A stretch of DNA of 8,820 nt, from contig JAHHRX010000039.1 of assembly GCA_020025545.1 (NCBI GenBank), forward strand, positions 1 to 8,820, written 5' to 3'. The notes under the pieces are model-generated. The model did not search any database, was not told where the DNA came from, and saw nothing but the letters and a program-made list of their open reading frames with translations. This document shows, in pieces, positions 7,214 to 8,820 of this stretch (the stretch's first letter is position 1; every line of letters begins with the position of its first letter). Made by a program: the position numbers and the translations under genes. Source of the DNA: Oscillospiraceae bacterium. Lineage in GTDB: Bacteria; Bacillota; Clostridia; Oscillospirales; Oscillospiraceae.

Positions 7214-7258
7214 TCAATAAGTTAGGACCGAGAGGTTAGTTTCTCCACGCACAGTAGC

Positions 7259-7519
7259 ATGAACAAAGCACAGTTTGTCGAGGCCATAGCCCTCGACGCG
7301 AACATCTCGAAGATCGACGCCCGCAAGGCCGTCGATGCCATGATCCGGGTCACGGTACAATCGCTCCGCGAGGGCGAACGACTGACCCTGACGGGGCTGG
7401 GTACGTTCTGCGTGCAGCAGAAATCCGAACGCGTGGGACGCAATCCCCGCACAGGTGCCGCCGTGAAGATTCCGCCCCGCAAGGTCATCAAATTCCGTCC
7501 TACGGCCGAGGTGGAATAA
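7259..7519 (+). CDS. HU-family DNA-binding protein
   Basis: An 86-residue histone-like protein that binds and bends DNA as a dimer in the nucleoid. The start MNKAQFVEAIA, the helix-turn-helix-like dimerisation part (residues 1-40), the turn LTLTGLGTF (42-50) and the DNA-contacting arm with the family signature GRNPRTG (60-66) followed by KIPPRKVIKFRP (70-81) are all in place. The length is close to the usual 90 residues, and the end is slightly short and acidic (AEVE). Third codon positions are very GC-rich, as in the next gene and unlike the left part of the window. The aminotransferase starts 26 bases downstream on the same strand, so the two are probably co-transcribed. The promoter at 7182-7213 likely serves both. 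Which HU paralogue this is cannot be told from the window. Confidence 0.95.
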   Translation: MNKAQFVEAIALDANISKIDARKAVDAMIRVTVQSLREGERLTLTGLGTFCVQQKSERVGRNPRTGAAVKIPPRKVIKFRPTAEVE

Positions 7520-7545
7520 CACCCCGTCCGCAAAAACACCGCAAC

Positions 7546-8742
7546 ATGCCCGAAATTTCACTCCGTGCCGAGCAGATGCCGGCCTCCCCGATACGCAAAC
7601 TCGTCCCGCTGGCCGATGCGGCCCGCGCCCGGGGAACGAAGATCTATCACCTGAACATCGGCCAGCCCGACCTTCCCTCGCCGAAGGAGGGCCTCGAGTC
7701 GCTCAAACACATCGACCGCAAGGTGCTGGAATACAGCCCCAGCGACGGCTACCGATCGCTGCGCGAAAAGCTGGTGACCTACTACGAGCAGTATCAGATC
7801 AAACTCTCGCCCGAAGAGATCATCGTCACCACGGGCGGCTCCGAAGCCGTACTCTTCGCCTTCATGTCGTGCCTCAACCCGGGCGACGAGATCATCGTTC
7901 CCGAACCGGCCTATGCCAACTACATGGCCTTCGCCATTTCGGCCGGCGCCGTGATCCGCCCGGTGGTGTCCTCCATCGAGAACGGATTTGCGCTGCCCCC
8001 GATCGAGGAGTTCGAGAAGCTGATCAACGAGCGCACGCGCGGCATCCTGATCTGCAACCCCAACAACCCCACGGGCTACCTCTACACCCGCCGCGAGATG
8101 AACCGCATCCGCGACATGGTGAAGAAATACGACCTGTTCCTTTTTTCGGACGAGGTCTACCGCGAATTCATCTACACCGGTTCGCCCTACATTTCGGCCT
8201 GCCACCTCGAAGGCATCGAGCAGAACGTCGTGCTGATCGACTCGGTGTCGAAACGCTACTCCGAGTGCGGCATCCGCATCGGCGCGCTGATCACCAAGAA
8301 CAAGACGCTGCGCAATGCGGTGATGAAATTCTGCCAGGCGCGCCTCTCGCCGCCGCTCATCGGGCAGATCATCGCCGAAGCGTCGATCGACGCACCTCGG
8401 TCATACAGCACCGAGGTCTACGAGGAGTATATCGAACGCCGCAAATGCCTGATCGACGGTCTGAACCGCATTCCGGGCGTCTATTCGCCGATCCCGATGG
8501 GGGCTTTCTACACCGTGGCGCGGCTCCCGGTCGACGACAGCGACAAATTCTGTGCCTGGTGTCTCTCGGATTTCGAATACGAAGGCGAAACCGTCATGAT
8601 GGCGCCTGCGTCGGGCTTCTACAGCGATCCCGAATGCGGGCGCAACGAGGTCCGCATCGCCTATGTTCTCAAGAAGGAGGACCTCGAACGGGCGTTGCTG
8701 ATCCTGAGCAAGGCGCTCGAAGCCTACAACGCCAGAAAATAG
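7546..8742 (+). CDS. Class I/II PLP-dependent aminotransferase (aspartate aminotransferase-like)
   Basis: A 398-residue cytosolic aminotransferase of fold type I, the usual length for the family. Visible motifs: GQPDLPSP near residue 39, the substrate- and cofactor-loop signature; TGGSEAVLFAF near 95-105, the phosphate-binding turn; NPNNPTG (171-177); SDEVYREF with Asp202 and Tyr205 contacting the pyridine ring; SVSKRYSECGIRIG with the Schiff-base Lys236; and NEVRIAYV with Arg370, expected to bind the substrate carboxylate. All key residues are present. Relatives are annotated as aspartate aminotransferases, moving the amino group of aspartate to 2-oxoglutarate, but the subgroup is broad and the true amino donor is not certain (aromatic amino acids or alanine are possible). 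It follows the HU gene by 26 bases without an obvious Shine-Dalgarno sequence, common in Bacteroidota, and ends just before a strong terminator. Confidence 0.93.
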   Translation: MPEISLRAEQMPASPIRKLVPLADAARARGTKIYHLNIGQPDLPSPKEGLESLKHIDRKVLEYSPSDGYRSLREKLVTYYEQYQIKLSPEEIIVTTGGSEAVLFAFMSCLNPGDEIIVPEPAYANYMAFAISAGAVIRPVVSSIENGFALPPIEEFEKLINERTRGILICNPNNPTGYLYTRREMNRIRDMVKKYDLFLFSDEVYREFIYTGSPYISACHLEGIEQNVVLIDSVSKRYSECGIRIGALITKNKTLRNAVMKFCQARLSPPLIGQIIAEASIDAPRSYSTEVYEEYIERRKCLIDGLNRIPGVYSPIPMGAFYTVARLPVDDSDKFCAWCLSDFEYEGETVMMAPASGFYSDPECGRNEVRIAYVLKKEDLERALLILSKALEAYNARK

Positions 8743-8749
8743 AGACCAG

Positions 8750-8778
8750 GACCCGCCAGTTAGCGGGTCTTGTTTTTT
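8750..8778 (+). terminator. Rho-independent terminator after the aminotransferase gene
   Basis: GACCCGC (8750-8756) and GCGGGTC (8763-8769) form a perfect 7-bp GC-rich stem with a 6-base loop, followed by TTGTTTTTT (8770-8778). It begins 8 bases past the stop codon and closes the HU-aminotransferase unit. The last 42 bases of the window show nothing recognisable. Confidence 0.92.
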
Positions 8779-8820
8779 CCGGCCCCCTCCGTTTCGGAAT
8801 CCCCCGGCTCGGTCCCCAAC

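Noticed and set aside
7558..8205. A 215-codon minus-strand frame opposite the aminotransferase
   Set aside because: GC-rich third positions make long antisense frames; the plus strand carries the full set of aminotransferase motifs.

Overview
The window looks like a piece of a gut Bacteroidota chromosome, most likely Alistipes or another Rikenellaceae. Supporting signs are: Bacteroidota-type promoters (TTTG ... TAnnTTTG) before the tRNA and the HU gene; starts without clear Shine-Dalgarno sequences; glycoside hydrolase families typical of mucin degraders (GH95, GH109, GH110); and a right-hand end with strongly GC-rich third codon positions. The genus is an inference from style, not from a marker gene.

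Layout. Positions 238-6295 form a tightly packed minus-strand cluster. In transcription order it holds a shrunken GH110 alpha-1,3-galactosidase reading frame (5753-6295), a NagX/HGSNAT-like membrane acyltransferase (4677-5762, overlapping the GH110 stop), a decayed remnant (about 4419-4676), a GH109 alpha-N-acetylgalactosaminidase of the Gfo/Idh/MocA fold (2735-4390) and a GH95 alpha-L-fucosidase (238-2724). Positions 6330-6936 hold no convincing gene. A minus-strand tRNA-Ser(UGA) with its own promoter and terminator follows (6937-7123). On the plus strand come an HU-family DNA-binding protein and a class I/II PLP aminotransferase, ending in a strong terminator (7182-8778).

How the genes work together. 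The three hydrolase families match the three caps of ABH blood-group glycans on mucin: GH95 removes alpha-1,2-fucose (H), GH109 removes terminal alpha-GalNAc (A), and GH110 removes terminal alpha-1,3-galactose (B). The secreted GH95 and GH109 look intact. The GH110 has lost most of its central beta-helix in what look like three in-frame deletions, yet keeps its signal peptide, C-terminal end, open frame and a stop/start overlap with the acyltransferase. My reading is an ABH-glycan trimming locus that has lost B-type activity and is partly decaying. The compositional change near the tRNA-Ser suggests an accessory block on the tRNA's 3' side, but no integrase or attachment-site repeat is visible.
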